In this document: positions 29,328 through 39,304 of the stretch, in pieces
Layout: each line of letters starts with the position of its first letter
Position numbering within the stretch: the first letter of the stretch is position 1
Virus record (IMG/VR): IMGVR_UViG_3300027858_000005
Span: 1-64,000 of that record
Source of the DNA: a virus
DNA length: 64,000 nucleotides
Strand: one strand, 5' to 3'
The notes under the pieces: generated by a model
The model's input: the letters and a program-made list of their open reading frames with translations, nothing else
Told to the model about the DNA's origin: nothing
Databases searched by the model: none
Made by a program: the position numbers and the translations under genes

Positions 29328-31898
29328 TTATACCCTTGTGAAATCACGTTCCCATTTGCCAGAAATAACTTCAGGACTTCCGACAACCGCTTCAATTTCG
29401 ATTCGGTACGTTTGCGCGAATGGTTGTGGTGATGCCCACGGCGAAGTAATCGGGCTGAAGTCTACAGCGTAACCTGTGACCGCCTGCGTGCCGCCTATAG
29501 GCGATGTGCCGCCCGCGTCGCTGATGCCTGTTTGATTGAACACTTCGACTTCAGGACTGACGCCAGTATGGTAAACGCGCACGTTGTACGTGTAGCCAGT
29601 TCCGGTCGCGTTTCCGTCTTCTTGGTCGGCTTGGCGGATGGTGAACGAATTCAAACGATTGCGCCAGTTAATGTTGAACGTATCGCCCAGTTCGTCGACG
29701 TCGCCCAAACGAACACCATCAATTGAAACGTTGACCGGGGCGCTGGGTCCAAGATAACGATTTGGTGTTGCTATCGAATGATATACGCCTATTTCTGGGC
29801 TTCCGGTAGGGCTTCCGTCTGGTGGGCCTTGATCACCGCCGCCGCTGTTGCTCATAAACCACGCGGAAACACTTGCCGCCGACGGATCGAGCGCCGTCAC
29901 CATTTGCCCGACTCCATACGTGAAAAACCAAAGCACTGAATTGTCGTCGTGTCTTGCAACAGCCGTGTCGAGCATCCCTCGATGCACGCCGTTTAACTGG
30001 TACTGCCCGCCGCCAAGATCAGACAGTGATTCGAAGAACATGATTTCGTCGTCGACTAACACCAGATTCGGCGGTACTGGGTCGTCCAATTCTGAAACTA
30101 CCGCGCTATCTGTAACAAGGTCGATGTCACTCGTTGCATTTATTGTGATCACGTCATTATTAAAATTGTTCGGTGACCCTTCGTTAATTTCAACAGCGCC
30201 GTCGAGCAAGCCCGCCGGGGTGAACGGCGAAACTTGTTGGTCGAATGTGAATCCGGTTCGAACTTGCGAAACAGGGAATGTAGTATCTTGTTTTATATAC
30301 GCGTCAAACGAAACCTGCGTACCGTTCGCCCGGGCCGCGAGTAATCCGATTTGCTGTATGGTGTTCACGTCTTGATACCCTAGCGGCAACAAGAACAATC
30401 GAGCGGCGCTAACGTTCACGGGGTCGTCTTGAATCGGTGTCCACAAGCTATCTGTCGGGTCTGCGAAGCTTGGCAACTCGACCCTGAAAATATCTTCGAC
30501 CCAGTCATAAATAATTTCGTTCGACTCTGCTGTCCCCAGCGAAATCTTTATGATGCGAACAACAAGGTCTTCGATTTCATACGGGGGCCACGTAATTCTT
30601 GCAAGGTCGCCCGGGCGCAGGGTGTAGTTCGAACGGTCAGCTTTAATCTTGCCCTTGGCGAGCGGATAAGACAACGTACGCAGGTCACGCCATGCCAAAG
30701 CATTCGCCAATGATCGTTCTTGTACTGCTGGGTAATTAGATGTCGCGATGACGTCGTCGTTGTTTTGAATAATCTTGTTCGCCATATCTTGCGCAACAGC
30801 GAACGACGGTTGAAAGTTTTTTTCGCGGTCGGTGAACTGAACCTTGACCTGATTCGATGTGTCAGCCCACGCACCCCGGGCAAAATCAAACGACATTATA
30901 TTCGTTTCATTGAACACGGGGATATCAGACAGGGGCGACGGGTAGTCCGTTTCGCGGATTAACCGAAGCTGCCAAAATTTTGTAACAGCATCTTGAACAA
31001 GGAACCCGTCGACTTGCTGTTCTATTTCTGTCAACAGTTCAACCGCTTGCATACCACGGTCAAGGATTCTGGCGTACCCGTTGTCTTCCCCGGCGAGTAC
31101 GACGCCCGCCGCTGCCATCTGCGTGACGTCAACATTTGAAAGACCAAGACCCCATTCAGAATTCGTCATAATTTCATAAATGACGTTCGCGGGGTTTGCG
31201 TCGTTGCCGTTGACTATGGCGTTCGCGCCCAGTGAAAGACCGTCTGGAATACGGCGCATTTCAAACGACCACGGGCGCAGGTTCGGCGCGTTGCCGATGT
31301 ACATTTTTTCAAGTACCGCGTGAATTGTGCCCCGGTAGTTCGGCAACAACGTCGCGTCGACATCTGACAAACCCGCCATGTACGACGATTGCGCTTGATT
31401 ATTTCGCCCAGCGTACAATTGAATGGTGCCGACAACGCCGCCAGAATCTTTGCCGAAGAAGTTTTTGTCGTTTAATGTGATCGCGCCTTGTTTGATCCAT
31501 CCGGCGGAAGAAGGGCGAATCAGGTTGTCGTCAATCCAGATGCGGCGAATACCTTCGTCGTACCCGGGAGCCGCCACCGTGAATTCACCACGCCCCAGCA
31601 TGAAATCGATGCCAATATAATATTCATGCCCGACGGTCACCTTGTCAGAACTGAACAACCCAGTTTTAACTTTTTCCTTGATTGAATTCGTTCCGAGGTC
31701 GCCGTACCACCCGATGTTCGGCCCGTTCATTCGAACGGTTCCCCAGATAATTTGAACGGCGCGACCTTCTTCAGCGGTCGGAACTTGAAAATCTCCGAGC
31801 CCGGCGGGCTTCGCGTTTTCAAGATTTGGTTTCGGGCGCAATAATTCCGTCAGCAGGAAAACCGCCGCGTACACCAATAGTGTGATAAAGAAGCCCAT
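29328..31898 (-). CDS. tail tip / host-specificity protein, J-like
   Basis: The protein has 856 aa from ATG 31898. The N-terminus has a hydrophobic helix (GFFITLLVYAAVFLLTELL) and then KPAGLGDFQVPTAEEGRAVQIIWGTVRMNGPNIGWYGD, the signature of siphovirus tail-tip proteins. The middle has a baseplate-hub-like region (SEWGLGLSNVDVTQMAAAG). The C-terminal 200 residues are beta-rich with fibronectin-like spacing. It should form the central tip hub and contribute to receptor binding. It is the last virion gene before lysis. Confidence 0.75.
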   Translation of the reverse strand: MGFFITLLVYAAVFLLTELLRPKPNLENAKPAGLGDFQVPTAEEGRAVQIIWGTVRMNGPNIGWYGDLGTNSIKEKVKTGLFSSDKVTVGHEYYIGIDFMLGRGEFTVAAPGYDEGIRRIWIDDNLIRPSSAGWIKQGAITLNDKNFFGKDSGGVVGTIQLYAGRNNQAQSSYMAGLSDVDATLLPNYRGTIHAVLEKMYIGNAPNLRPWSFEMRRIPDGLSLGANAIVNGNDANPANVIYEIMTNSEWGLGLSNVDVTQMAAAGVVLAGEDNGYARILDRGMQAVELLTEIEQQVDGFLVQDAVTKFWQLRLIRETDYPSPLSDIPVFNETNIMSFDFARGAWADTSNQVKVQFTDREKNFQPSFAVAQDMANKIIQNNDDVIATSNYPAVQERSLANALAWRDLRTLSYPLAKGKIKADRSNYTLRPGDLARITWPPYEIEDLVVRIIKISLGTAESNEIIYDWVEDIFRVELPSFADPTDSLWTPIQDDPVNVSAARLFLLPLGYQDVNTIQQIGLLAARANGTQVSFDAYIKQDTTFPVSQVRTGFTFDQQVSPFTPAGLLDGAVEINEGSPNNFNNDVITINATSDIDLVTDSAVVSELDDPVPPNLVLVDDEIMFFESLSDLGGGQYQLNGVHRGMLDTAVARHDDNSVLWFFTYGVGQMVTALDPSAASVSAWFMSNSGGGDQGPPDGSPTGSPEIGVYHSIATPNRYLGPSAPVNVSIDGVRLGDVDELGDTFNINWRNRLNSFTIRQADQEDGNATGTGYTYNVRVYHTGVSPEVEVFNQTGISDAGGTSPIGGTQAVTGYAVDFSPITSPWASPQPFAQTYRIEIEAVVGSPEVISGKWERDFTRV

Positions 31899-31899
31899 A

Positions 31900-32748
31900 T
31901 CAGCTTTTCGTGAACTGTGATTGATTAAAAGGATTCTTCCCGGGGACCAGTGGGAAGCCGCCGAAGTTCGGAACGTTGCTGAACTTCGTCTTGCATGTGG
32001 AAACACTGTGGTCGCAACCCTGAAACGCCGTGACGGTTTCGCCCAGTATGTCGCGGAACGGTAACAACAAAGTAAACGTGTCGCCGCTGTGCGCGATGAT
32101 CATGCGGTAATCGTTGCCTGCTTGGTTCTGCACGTACCCACCAGTAAAATCGGACCCGGTAAAACCGTTGACAGCGATGTCGTTTCCGTCGACGCCGTTG
32201 ACCGTCCCGCTTTGCTTGAATGAGTTTTTATCGACGGTGCAGAACGAATCGTAAAGAACGTGATTGCAAAGCGACTGATATTTGTAGCGGGGGATTTCTC
32301 GACTGAACTGTTCGTTGAACGGGTTCATGTCGATTTTGCAAGTGCGCCCGCTGAACGCGATGCTGGTGACGTAACCTTCGAACAATACAAACCCGGTCGT
32401 CGGTGCGGGCGCGGGTTCTGGGGAAGGTAACGGCGAAGTAGTCGCGACTTCATCAAGCTGTATGCGGGTGATTATGCAGTCAAGTGTCAGTGCGGGTTGA
32501 ATACCGATGTAGTCGTTGAAGGGTCGTTCAGACGCCAACGAATCAAGGTGAACTTTTGTGTTGCGGCGCTCGCGCGGGTTTTCGCTTGGCGCGCTGCGCT
32601 TTATTTCCAGCGGTGTATATGTGGCACCGCCGAAGATTATTTCTTCCGCGTGACTGGTAAAAAAGAACGTTTCCGAGCCGTAATCAAAACGATACAAGTC
32701 TGCCGGTCTGCTGTACCGTCCGCCTTCTAATTCTGCGAAAGTGGTCAT
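31900..32748 (-). CDS. tail protein, DUF2163/BR0599 family
   Basis: The protein has 282 aa. It has the N-terminal pattern YRFDYGSETFFFTSHAEEIIFGGATYTPLEIKRS. The C-terminal BR0599 pattern has Cys residues in SLCNHVLYDSFCTVDK and TAFQGCDHSVSTCKTKFSN, ending NFGGFPLVPGKNP. Family members are tail-tip proteins placed between the tape measure and J-like proteins, as here. A Pro/Ser-rich insert (TSPLPSPEPAPAPTTG) lies in a loop. Confidence 0.8.
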   Translation of the reverse strand: MTTFAELEGGRYSRPADLYRFDYGSETFFFTSHAEEIIFGGATYTPLEIKRSAPSENPRERRNTKVHLDSLASERPFNDYIGIQPALTLDCIITRIQLDEVATTSPLPSPEPAPAPTTGFVLFEGYVTSIAFSGRTCKIDMNPFNEQFSREIPRYKYQSLCNHVLYDSFCTVDKNSFKQSGTVNGVDGNDIAVNGFTGSDFTGGYVQNQAGNDYRMIIAHSGDTFTLLLPFRDILGETVTAFQGCDHSVSTCKTKFSNVPNFGGFPLVPGKNPFNQSQFTKS

Positions 32749-34631
32749 GATTGCACGTCGCCGATGAAAACGGCTTCAACTGTAGAATCGAGAACGTCGC
32801 TTTCTGCGTCTTGCCAGTCGTGGTTGATTGTGACGTCGTCAGTTGCAAGTCGCGCAAGAATCATCAGATCAACTTTGTCGACTTCAGCAACAGTCGCCGC
32901 GAATGATGTCGCGGGTTCGATGTTAACGCGTTCTGTTGTATCGTCAATCTTCGTGACGCTCAAAATTCTGTGGTAACTGATGCTGCCGTCGGTTTTCTTT
33001 AACCTGAGTCCGGCCCACGGTCGTTGACCGCTGACGAAATCTGACATGCCCCAGTTGTCAACGTCAAAGTTAAACGCACCGCTACCGATGTTTGCGTTTA
33101 CGTTGAAGTCGTGGCGGTGTGTCGGAATCCACGCGTTGCGAAGTTTTCCGCGCAGGTAGTACAGCAAGGAACGAAGCTGCCATTCAAACTGAACACTTTC
33201 GACAATCCAGTTGAACGGGGTTGAACGTCTGGCAGCTAGTTCTTGCGTTAACTGCTGGAACTTGCCTATACCGTAATCGATACGTTGCAGTTTCAATTCC
33301 CAGCCTTCAGCCAAGGTGCCGCCGTCGATGTTGTTTGCATCGTCAATGATCAACGTGTCGTTGCCGTCGAAGTCGGTCAGTTCTGGATACCACGCGTTGT
33401 CGATGCCGGGTATTGTCGGGTCGTTTTCAAGCAGGTCGAACTTCATACTGTACCGCGAAGTTTCGCCCGCTTGCGGGGTGCGCTGTTTCGCGGGGGACGC
33501 CAGAATAGAAGGCACAACCGGAACCACCGTGGCAAGGCTTCCGTCGTAGGCATTCTGCACACCTGTCGCAAAAGTGATTGTGTCCTGCGTGCTTTCTGGT
33601 GAAGCGACAGACATGATTACGTCGGATATCTGCAAGCTGTCCTGCGTGATTGTGCCGTCTGGGTTTTCCTGAAAGACCATCGCCAGCCCGCCGATTCTGA
33701 AATCAGCGTTGTCGAGCCCACCCGGGCGAACAAATACGACGGTGTCGTTTACCGCAACATCAGCGATTAATGATCGTTCAAACCACCAAAGCGGGACACC
33801 GAAAACCCGGGAAGTCCAATCAACGAGCAGGTTACGAATCTTGTTCATGTTGGCGAGTGTCGTCGATGAAATTTCATACGATACGCTTTGTCGTGGATTC
33901 GGTCGCAGGGCGTGGCGTTGTTCGCTGCCGTCGGCACTTTTGATTATATCGGTTGACCACGCAAGAACTTCTTTTGAAGCACCTTGCGGGGTGTACGGAA
34001 ATATAATGATCCGCGTACCAGTTAACGACAGAACAAGCGTCCCGCCTGTTGTAATGAAATCAATCGTGCCGTTGATGTTTGGCGGACCGTCCGTCGTTAC
34101 GGTGACGACGTAAACCTTGTCGGCGTTCGGTGCAAGGTTCGCTGGTGTGCCCGCTCCCGTGATCGTTATTCCCGCCCCGGCATTATTGTCAATACTGTTA
34201 AGCGTCTGATTATCTTTTCGGAATGTATTTTGAATAGTTGCGTTGAAAACAGTGTCACTGACCACGTTACCCAGTGCAACAACCCCGGGATTTAACAAAA
34301 CTTTTTCAAAGTAATCGAATCCTACCCCTTTCATGTCCGCCGGACCAGTGCCTAAATTTTTCCACCGCCCGGTTCCGTTCGCGCCGCGTGCGCTTCGTTG
34401 CCTCCACCCAACAATATTATCTGTTGGGGTGACCAAAATATGATAACCGCGTGCGGGAATGTCAGCGGAAAAACCGAAAGTTACGGCGTCGGGAAACCGC
34501 GTCGGTTGAACGTAAACACCACGGGAAAGTTCGTGGTTTACAGAATCGTTTAAGTCTTGGTAATTCCTATGAAACGGAACTTCTGGACCCGCTTGATTTC
34601 TATAAAGTAATGCTCCGCTTCTCGCAGCCAT
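32745..34631 (-). CDS. distal tail / tail-tip structural protein, 628 aa
   Basis: A large beta-rich protein with FHRNYQDLNDSVNHELSRGVYVQPTRFPDAVTFGF near the start and FNWIVESVQFEWQLRSLLYYLRGKLRNAWIPTHRHDF towards the end. The order (after the tape measure and two paralogues, before DUF2163) places it in the tail tip. It is coupled to DUF2163 by 4 bp. I do not recognise an enzymatic motif. Confidence 0.65.
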   Translation of the reverse strand: MAARSGALLYRNQAGPEVPFHRNYQDLNDSVNHELSRGVYVQPTRFPDAVTFGFSADIPARGYHILVTPTDNIVGWRQRSARGANGTGRWKNLGTGPADMKGVGFDYFEKVLLNPGVVALGNVVSDTVFNATIQNTFRKDNQTLNSIDNNAGAGITITGAGTPANLAPNADKVYVVTVTTDGPPNINGTIDFITTGGTLVLSLTGTRIIIFPYTPQGASKEVLAWSTDIIKSADGSEQRHALRPNPRQSVSYEISSTTLANMNKIRNLLVDWTSRVFGVPLWWFERSLIADVAVNDTVVFVRPGGLDNADFRIGGLAMVFQENPDGTITQDSLQISDVIMSVASPESTQDTITFATGVQNAYDGSLATVVPVVPSILASPAKQRTPQAGETSRYSMKFDLLENDPTIPGIDNAWYPELTDFDGNDTLIIDDANNIDGGTLAEGWELKLQRIDYGIGKFQQLTQELAARRSTPFNWIVESVQFEWQLRSLLYYLRGKLRNAWIPTHRHDFNVNANIGSGAFNFDVDNWGMSDFVSGQRPWAGLRLKKTDGSISYHRILSVTKIDDTTERVNIEPATSFAATVAEVDKVDLMILARLATDDVTINHDWQDAESDVLDSTVEAVFIGDVQS

Positions 34632-34632
34632 A

Positions 34633-35703
34633 TCACGTTGTTACCTTTTTATAGGCAAGACCATAAAGACCAGAATTTTCAAGATTGTCAGCGGTGTTGG
34701 CTGTTTGCTTTCTGGCAACAGGGAAAGCAAGCCATGTATCTGACCCTATTGTAAATTCATCACCACCTTGTAATGAACCTTCCATTGATATATTCCTTAT
34801 ATCGGGGAGAACTCCAACAGGGCGATAGTTGTCGGGGCTTGAAGCCCGGTATGTTGTCCAAAGATGAATCGGGAACATGGAACGGTAACCATTGAAAGGG
34901 GATATCCCGTTCAAATAAAGTGGATAGTGCAGTCCACCGCGCGGGCCATTCGAGAACAACGTCCCTTTCTGCCGCCCATCTGCGTCAAGTGCGCCGGAAC
35001 CGGCACCGTTATCGGCAAGACTTTGTGCTACATGCCACGCGGTTTCCGGGGACTGCCTGCCCACTACATCAGGAAAACCAGTGCCGTCTAGTTGCCTTCC
35101 GTACAGCCAAGCAGCCGCAAACCCAGAAACACTGTCCACACACATTGCGTGTTGACCAGAAAACTTATTTTCAATGAAGGATGGTGATTGGTCCCAAACA
35201 GAACCGTAGTAATATTCACCACCAAACCATCGACCAATCTTGTTCACCGCCCCCATACCGAAATGTCTAAAATACCCGACCGCAAATTCAACAACCGCGT
35301 GCGCGTAATAGTCACTTTCAAAGAACCAATAATTTTCAAACGGGTCAGTCGGGAAACCCGTTCTAATATGCGTCGCGCCAGTGTCCGCGTATGTCGACGA
35401 CGACGTGCCGACTTCCGTTCCAAGGTTCGGGTCGCCACTACCAGAATAATCGCGCATAGGAATCATGTTAATCAGGTCGCCGTATGAACTAGAAAAACCG
35501 ACTGGCGCAAAACCACAGTACAGGTTCACCGTGTTTTCGTCTTCCGGGCTTAACTGATTTTGACGATGGATGACCCCATAGCTAGGGCTTTGACCGGCAG
35601 CGGCGTAGTCAACGTCAGCGGTCCAGCCGTTCGCCTGCAAAAAGTTGAACCATTTGGCAGTTAAATCTTCATGCCCGGTTGCGGTTCCTGTTTCAAATGA
35701 CAT
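34633..35703 (-). CDS. tail-associated virion protein, paralogue 2
   Basis: The protein has 356 aa and starts MSFETGTATGHEDLTAKWFNFLQANGW. The same ETGTAT start and overall composition (Trp/Tyr/Gly-rich, beta-type) occur in the next gene, so they are paralogues. It contains SESDYYAHAVVEFA-type strands and an RQSPETAWH segment. It is probably a tip or side-fibre component. The start shares TAATG with the upstream stop. Confidence 0.65.
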   Translation of the reverse strand: MSFETGTATGHEDLTAKWFNFLQANGWTADVDYAAAGQSPSYGVIHRQNQLSPEDENTVNLYCGFAPVGFSSSYGDLINMIPMRDYSGSGDPNLGTEVGTSSSTYADTGATHIRTGFPTDPFENYWFFESDYYAHAVVEFAVGYFRHFGMGAVNKIGRWFGGEYYYGSVWDQSPSFIENKFSGQHAMCVDSVSGFAAAWLYGRQLDGTGFPDVVGRQSPETAWHVAQSLADNGAGSGALDADGRQKGTLFSNGPRGGLHYPLYLNGISPFNGYRSMFPIHLWTTYRASSPDNYRPVGVLPDIRNISMEGSLQGGDEFTIGSDTWLAFPVARKQTANTADNLENSGLYGLAYKKVTT

Positions 35704-36860
35704 TACTCATTCCTCATCGCCATAAATGTCCACGCATCAGTTCTGTGCACATTCTGAAAAACTAAATTAACGGCTTCTGGGCTTTCCCCCGTATCTGTTA
35801 TCGTATCTTCTGACGACAAACCACCACCACCGGGGCACCAGTAACACCCGTCAAATTCACCAAGTAATTGATTAGAGTCAGGCATGTAAACTGTCAGCGG
35901 CCAAAGAAGCGTTGTCACCGGGGAACCCACCGTTTGCAATTGTTGAATTAGCGGCGCTCCCCCCGGAGTGGTCGAAGTGTGACTGGTGTCAATACTGACT
36001 GTCGATTGTATTTCGTTGCCCCAGTCCACACCGACTGCTATATCTCTATCCGCCAGCGGCCAAACAGAAAATATACCCGCGCCGCTATCGTGCCGACCTT
36101 CAGAACTTCCCTGCGCGTAAAAGTGCTTTCCTTGATACCAGTTACCGTCTGTGAAACGAACCCACCCGGTAGATTGCGGCGTCGGGTATGGGTCAGTGTT
36201 AGCCAGCGACCCGTTGTTGTTCCCAGCCGGTGCCACAATACCAGACGACGCGTCAATTGCATTTGTGCTGAATATTCTATTTTCAAGGTGTGATGTTCCG
36301 CACATCATCATCGGATAGGGATATTCTGCGGCGGTCGCGAAAGTGTTCAAGAACCCGAAATAAAAAGGCTGGTATGAAGAACCTGTTTTAATAACGCCCT
36401 TGACATGTCGGTCGTCGCCCATGAACCAATACGTCATCGACACGTTTTGCAACATCAAGTAAGAAGGCGGACTTCTACCGGGCTGATCGACAAGGTTTAC
36501 ATAATCCGTTATTGGTGAATTCTGCGCAAACCCGGTTAACCCGCGAAGCTGCCAATTGTAATAACCAGTCGTTGATAAACCATAGGTTTGAATTGCGAAG
36601 TAGCATGGAACTTCAGGACTAACACCGCCGGTACTTTTAAATATAATTTGGTCGTGTGTCTGGTCGTTATTGGCGGCAGCAAGCATCAGTTCACCAGAAC
36701 CACCGACCCCAATTTCTGTTTGTGGTGAAGTTTGCGCGCTTCGTTCTTCCAGCACTTCCCAGTTAAGCCCACTTTCCGGGGAACCCGTGCCCGTCAAAAA
36801 TGCCTTCAGCTTTTGAAGAAGGTCGCGGTAATCTGTTGCTGTTCCTGTTTCTGTTGCCAT
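35703..36860 (-). CDS. tail-associated virion protein, paralogue 1
   Basis: The protein has 385 aa and starts MATETGTATDYRDLLQKLKAFL, an opening I have seen in tail-region proteins of several marine and pseudomonad phages. It has YFAIQTYGLSTTGYYNWQLRGLTGF and MTYWFMGDDRHVKGVIKTGSSYQPFYFGFLN, typical of a carbohydrate-contacting or structural beta domain. It follows the tape measure gene. The role in the tip or fibre is inferred from position. Confidence 0.65.
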   Translation of the reverse strand: MATETGTATDYRDLLQKLKAFLTGTGSPESGLNWEVLEERSAQTSPQTEIGVGGSGELMLAAANNDQTHDQIIFKSTGGVSPEVPCYFAIQTYGLSTTGYYNWQLRGLTGFAQNSPITDYVNLVDQPGRSPPSYLMLQNVSMTYWFMGDDRHVKGVIKTGSSYQPFYFGFLNTFATAAEYPYPMMMCGTSHLENRIFSTNAIDASSGIVAPAGNNNGSLANTDPYPTPQSTGWVRFTDGNWYQGKHFYAQGSSEGRHDSGAGIFSVWPLADRDIAVGVDWGNEIQSTVSIDTSHTSTTPGGAPLIQQLQTVGSPVTTLLWPLTVYMPDSNQLLGEFDGCYWCPGGGGLSSEDTITDTGESPEAVNLVFQNVHRTDAWTFMAMRNE

Positions 36861-39304
36861 TAGCTTAAAGCCCTTTTGATTGCGTCGGGGTTCTGCGAAA
36901 TCGCGTTCATGATTGCTTGTTGACCACCCGTGGATTCCATCGCAGCGACCGCCGCTTGTGGATCACTGACGTTTATGATCTGCGGAGTAACGTTAACAAT
37001 CGGCGGCGCTTGGGACATCATCGCGGACGACTTGTCATTCGGAATTATGGTGCTTTGCGACCGGGGCGTGATAATCTCCGGGCCTTCTTCACCAACTAAG
37101 ACGGGTTGACCGCCGGGGAAAGTGCCGCCATCAGCGGCGGCAAAACTGGTTAATGCGCCGCCGAGTAAGCCACCCAACCCACCGCCGCCGCCAGCCGCCC
37201 CAGCGGCCCCCCCGAAAAGGGATTGAAAAATTTGCGCGGTAATGGCGTCCGCCGCCATTCGCTGCAAAGCTTTCGAAAATGAATCTGCCATGTCTTCGAA
37301 CCCTTCGGCGGTTGGGTCAAGTAAGAAATCCGAGAACGCAGATTCGATACTTTGCGCGGCGGTTTCGCCAAGTTGCACAAGTTTTGATAACAACGGATCA
37401 GCAGCAAGCGCCGCTTCTTCGAACGCGGCTTTCGCGGCGTCTTTCAACCGGGTATAGTCTTCCGGGTCCATGTCATCTTGCAGTGATGCCAGTTCCGCCA
37501 GTTTGGCGTTGTATTCTTCTTGCGGTGTCGCGACATCAGCAAGCAATTCTTGAATTTTCGCCAGCCGTTCTTCTTGGGTCAGGTACGCCGGGTCAGCGGC
37601 GCGCATTTCTTCGGCTGAATCTTCGATCGCACGTCCGAACGTTTCCCACGTAATAAGGTTTTGTTTCATCAGGTTGTCGATGTTCTCGACGTTGGCCGCG
37701 TGCTTTTCTTGTGGCGTCTGCAAATCTTCTGTTAACTGTGCAGCTTCTTCGACGGCGTCGTTGTACGCTTCGACTTCTGGTAACGTTTCACTGTACGCTT
37801 CTGAAGTACGAACAATGACTTTGTTGTATTCTTCTTGATCAAGCGCGCCAGCTTTTAAAAGAACACCGGCTTCTTCGATTGTCCTGTTGAATTTTTCTTG
37901 ATCAGTTTCCAGTGATTTAAGAAGCTTCGCCGCATCTTTAAGTTGTTCAGGGTTCGCAACTAGCCCCGCTTCGACCTTCGCTTTTTGATCAAGGTCAGCG
38001 GCGTTCGCCCTTGCCCGGGCGGCGGCGCGGTCGTCAATTGCGGCTTGAAGCCGTTGTTCTTGACTGATAATCGCGTCGCCATTTCTAATCCGTTCTGCGT
38101 CCAGTTCAGCGCCAAGCCCTTCGACTTGCGCGAATAACTCTAATCTTTTCCGGGTGGTTTCTTCTAACGCTTCTTCGTCGCCAATCAAAGTCGCGAACAA
38201 TGTTTTGTTATCATTGATGAACGACTCAAAACCTGTTTGCGCAAATGCGAACAGCCCGCCAAGTTCCGTTGTAATGATGCCGAACGCGTTGACAAGATTC
38301 GTGGGTATTTCTACAAGCGCGTCGCCGATAAAACCTGTCACCGAAGTAATGTCGATGCCCATTGCTTCGAAACGTCTGGCGGAATCGTCCGCGCCATCGC
38401 CAATCGCTTCAAACGCGATTGCCAATTGATCGCCAAATTCAAGTAGCCCCGGGGTGAAATCTTTTTCGATGAATTCTGCAAGGTCGATGATGATGCCTGC
38501 AAAACCGCCAGCCGCGCCGGACGCGTCACTAAACGCGCCGACAGATTTAATCACCGCGTTTTCAAGAATTACAAAAGACTGCGCCACGGTCGCGGATGTT
38601 TGCGCAAATTCTTTTTCTAATACTTCTTTCTGATCCTGCAACGCTTTAACAACCGCCGCGCCGGTCAACTTGCCTTGCTTACCCATTTCGCGCAGTGCGC
38701 CGATAGGTAAATCCATACCATCGGCAATCGCCCGGGCAAGTCGTGGTGTTTGTTCCAGTACAGAACGCAATTCGTCACCGCGTAGAGTGCCAGACGCAAG
38801 ACCCTGCCCTAACTGGATGATAGCGGCGTTAGCTGAATCGGCGGCGGTTCCAGAAATTGTTATTGCTTGCGCAACAGATTCCGTAACACCGAGCAGGTCA
38901 TTTTGGCTTAACCCGAGCGTGTCTGATGACCGAGCAATACGGGCGTAAAGGTCAGCAGTGGATTCAAGCCCGGAACGGGTGCGTTGCGCAATCTGAAATA
39001 CTTCTTCGGTGACCGCGTTTAATTCGTCTTGTCCTTTCGTGACAAGCTTCAGGCGGTTGTTTAACTGGGTCCATGCGTCTGCGTACTGAACAACCTTCTT
39101 GGCGACCAGAAACGCCCCGATACCGCCCAGAACGCGCCCAGTTGTCAACCCGGTTCTTCCGACCTTGCGCAAAGACCCCGATGTCTTTTTCAGGGCTCTA
39201 TCTGTTTGCCCTGCTTTCTTGGTTATTCCGTCAAGCGACCGGACAACGACGCTAGCGCCTTTTACTGCGCCTCGACCGTCGATTACTACTTCCAGTTCTG
39301 CCAT
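36860..39304 (-). CDS. tape measure protein
   Basis: The protein has 814 aa. The N-terminal region has TWTQLNNRLKLVTKGQDELNAVTEEVFQIAQRTRSGLESTADLYARI, the lambda/TP901-type tape measure domain. Long helical stretches follow, then a glycine/alanine-rich hydrophobic segment (GGAAGAAGGGGGLGGLLGGAL) and the common ending with EEGPEIITPRSQSTIIPND. It sets tail length; at about 0.15 nm per residue a tail of roughly 120 nm is predicted. It follows the frameshifted chaperones as in lambda. Confidence 0.9.
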   Translation of the reverse strand: MAELEVVIDGRGAVKGASVVVRSLDGITKKAGQTDRALKKTSGSLRKVGRTGLTTGRVLGGIGAFLVAKKVVQYADAWTQLNNRLKLVTKGQDELNAVTEEVFQIAQRTRSGLESTADLYARIARSSDTLGLSQNDLLGVTESVAQAITISGTAADSANAAIIQLGQGLASGTLRGDELRSVLEQTPRLARAIADGMDLPIGALREMGKQGKLTGAAVVKALQDQKEVLEKEFAQTSATVAQSFVILENAVIKSVGAFSDASGAAGGFAGIIIDLAEFIEKDFTPGLLEFGDQLAIAFEAIGDGADDSARRFEAMGIDITSVTGFIGDALVEIPTNLVNAFGIITTELGGLFAFAQTGFESFINDNKTLFATLIGDEEALEETTRKRLELFAQVEGLGAELDAERIRNGDAIISQEQRLQAAIDDRAAARARANAADLDQKAKVEAGLVANPEQLKDAAKLLKSLETDQEKFNRTIEEAGVLLKAGALDQEEYNKVIVRTSEAYSETLPEVEAYNDAVEEAAQLTEDLQTPQEKHAANVENIDNLMKQNLITWETFGRAIEDSAEEMRAADPAYLTQEERLAKIQELLADVATPQEEYNAKLAELASLQDDMDPEDYTRLKDAAKAAFEEAALAADPLLSKLVQLGETAAQSIESAFSDFLLDPTAEGFEDMADSFSKALQRMAADAITAQIFQSLFGGAAGAAGGGGGLGGLLGGALTSFAAADGGTFPGGQPVLVGEEGPEIITPRSQSTIIPNDKSSAMMSQAPPIVNVTPQIINVSDPQAAVAAMESTGGQQAIMNAISQNPDAIKRALS

